This document shows, one piece after another, positions 63,775 to 64,000 of a stretch of DNA of 64,000 nt. This stretch comes from Tenacibaculum finnmarkense genomovar ulcerans (lineage in GTDB: Bacteria; Bacteroidota; Bacteroidia; Flavobacteriales; Flavobacteriaceae): NCBI RefSeq assembly GCF_900239495.1, contig NZ_OENE01000023.1:60157-124156 (forward strand), written 5' to 3'. A program made the position numbers and the translations under genes. Numbering within the stretch: position 1 is the stretch's first letter; each line of letters opens with the position of its first letter. The notes under the pieces are model-generated. The model was not told where the DNA came from, did no database searches, and saw nothing but the letters and a program-made list of their open reading frames with translations.

Positions 63775-64000
63775 GACGCTAATTTCACGGATTTTCACGA
63801 ATTATTTTTTGAGGATGATCTTGTTTTGTTGAGACGCTAATTTCACGGATTTTCACGAATTATTTTTGAGGAGATCTTGTTTTGTTGAAGCGCTAATTTC
63901 ACGAATTTTCACGGATTATTTTTTGAGGATGATCTTGTTTTGTTGAAGCGCTGATTTCATGGGTTTTAACGGATTCTTTTTGAGGAGATCTTGTTTTGTT
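63775..64000 (+). repeat. Tandem array of about 56-58 bp units
   Basis: Four units begin at 63775, 63833, 63889 and 63947. Each holds (GA or AG)CGCTAATTTCACGGATTTTCACG, an A/T part, and GATCTTGTTTTGTTGA; odd units carry GAGGATGATC and even units GAGGAGATC. The fourth is more diverged and runs off the window edge. No ORF uses it; it fills the gap after the EEP nuclease promoter region. Confidence 0.92.

Noticed and set aside
63775..64000. CRISPR array
   Set aside because: The units are repeats throughout with no variable spacers, and no cas gene is near.

Overview
The window looks like chromosomal DNA of a marine-type member of the Flavobacteriaceae (Bacteroidota), close to Tenacibaculum or Polaribacter; that genus guess is an impression, not a search result. 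The DNA is strongly AT-rich. Promoters follow the Bacteroidota TTTG / TAnnTTTG pattern, Shine-Dalgarno sequences are mostly absent, and several genes are lineage markers: gldA, an IPExxxVDY protein, a DUF4270 lipoprotein, a DUF5686 barrel protein and a DUF420 protein in a caa3-type oxidase cluster. No rRNA, CRISPR array, transposase or integrase was seen.

Layout. 1-6.2 kb: the 3' part of tex, yitT, a short ssb, then a small accessory stretch with a membrane protein, a secreted 610-residue protein and a zinc-ribbon protein. 6.2-10.5 kb: minus-strand operon acpP-fabF-rnc-IPExxxVDY-pyk. 10.6-16.1 kb: purN, viroplasmin-type RNase H, MORN-like protein, dodecin, mscS, tsaB and a TolC-type protein. 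16.3-21.4 kb: a minus-strand heme-copper oxidase assembly operon (heme O synthase, two subunit III proteins, subunit IV, an SCO-like protein, SCO, DUF420, a small Cys protein). 21.5-24.6 kb: tRNA-Gly, two tRNA-Leu(UAA), purine nucleoside phosphorylase, an M20 dipeptidase and tRNA-Leu(UAG). 24.6-26.4 kb: a decayed island bounded by a 102-bp direct repeat of the tRNA-Leu 3' end. 26.4-33.2 kb: gldA, folA, thyA, a CNT nucleoside transporter, a bifunctional nuclease and etfAB. 33.4-35.0 kb: a second damaged lipoprotein cassette. 35.1-53.2 kb: housekeeping genes (pdhB, DUF5686, ppa, pabB-like, tilS, dsbD, comM, tlpA-like, ferritin, ahcY, a PPTase, a thiamine/NAD salvage operon, arfB). 53.2-54.4 kb: an abortive-infection module inserted next to radA. 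54.4-64 kb: radA, a flippase-like protein, panD, panC, a GT5-like protein, DUF4270, glmS, an EEP nuclease and a tandem repeat array.

The most interesting part is the Abi module at 53.3-54.3 kb. A HEPN-type Abi_2 (AbiF/AbiD-like) gene begins a few bases after a promoter-hairpin-oligo(U) unit that looks like a very short non-coding RNA. The promoter is overlapped upstream by a 28-bp perfect palindrome. The whole module sits between two 127-bp copies of the radA 3' end that differ at one base, which points to recent acquisition. The second theme is a pair of related but damaged lipoprotein cassettes at 24.7 and 33.5-35.0 kb. They share a leader sequence, a downstream partner gene and a terminator, but have different C-terminal domains. 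This fits a polymorphic toxin/immunity family, as an inference.

Limits: everything was read by eye. Protein names rest on motif recognition, RNA structures were paired by hand, and short-feature coordinates may be off by a base or two.
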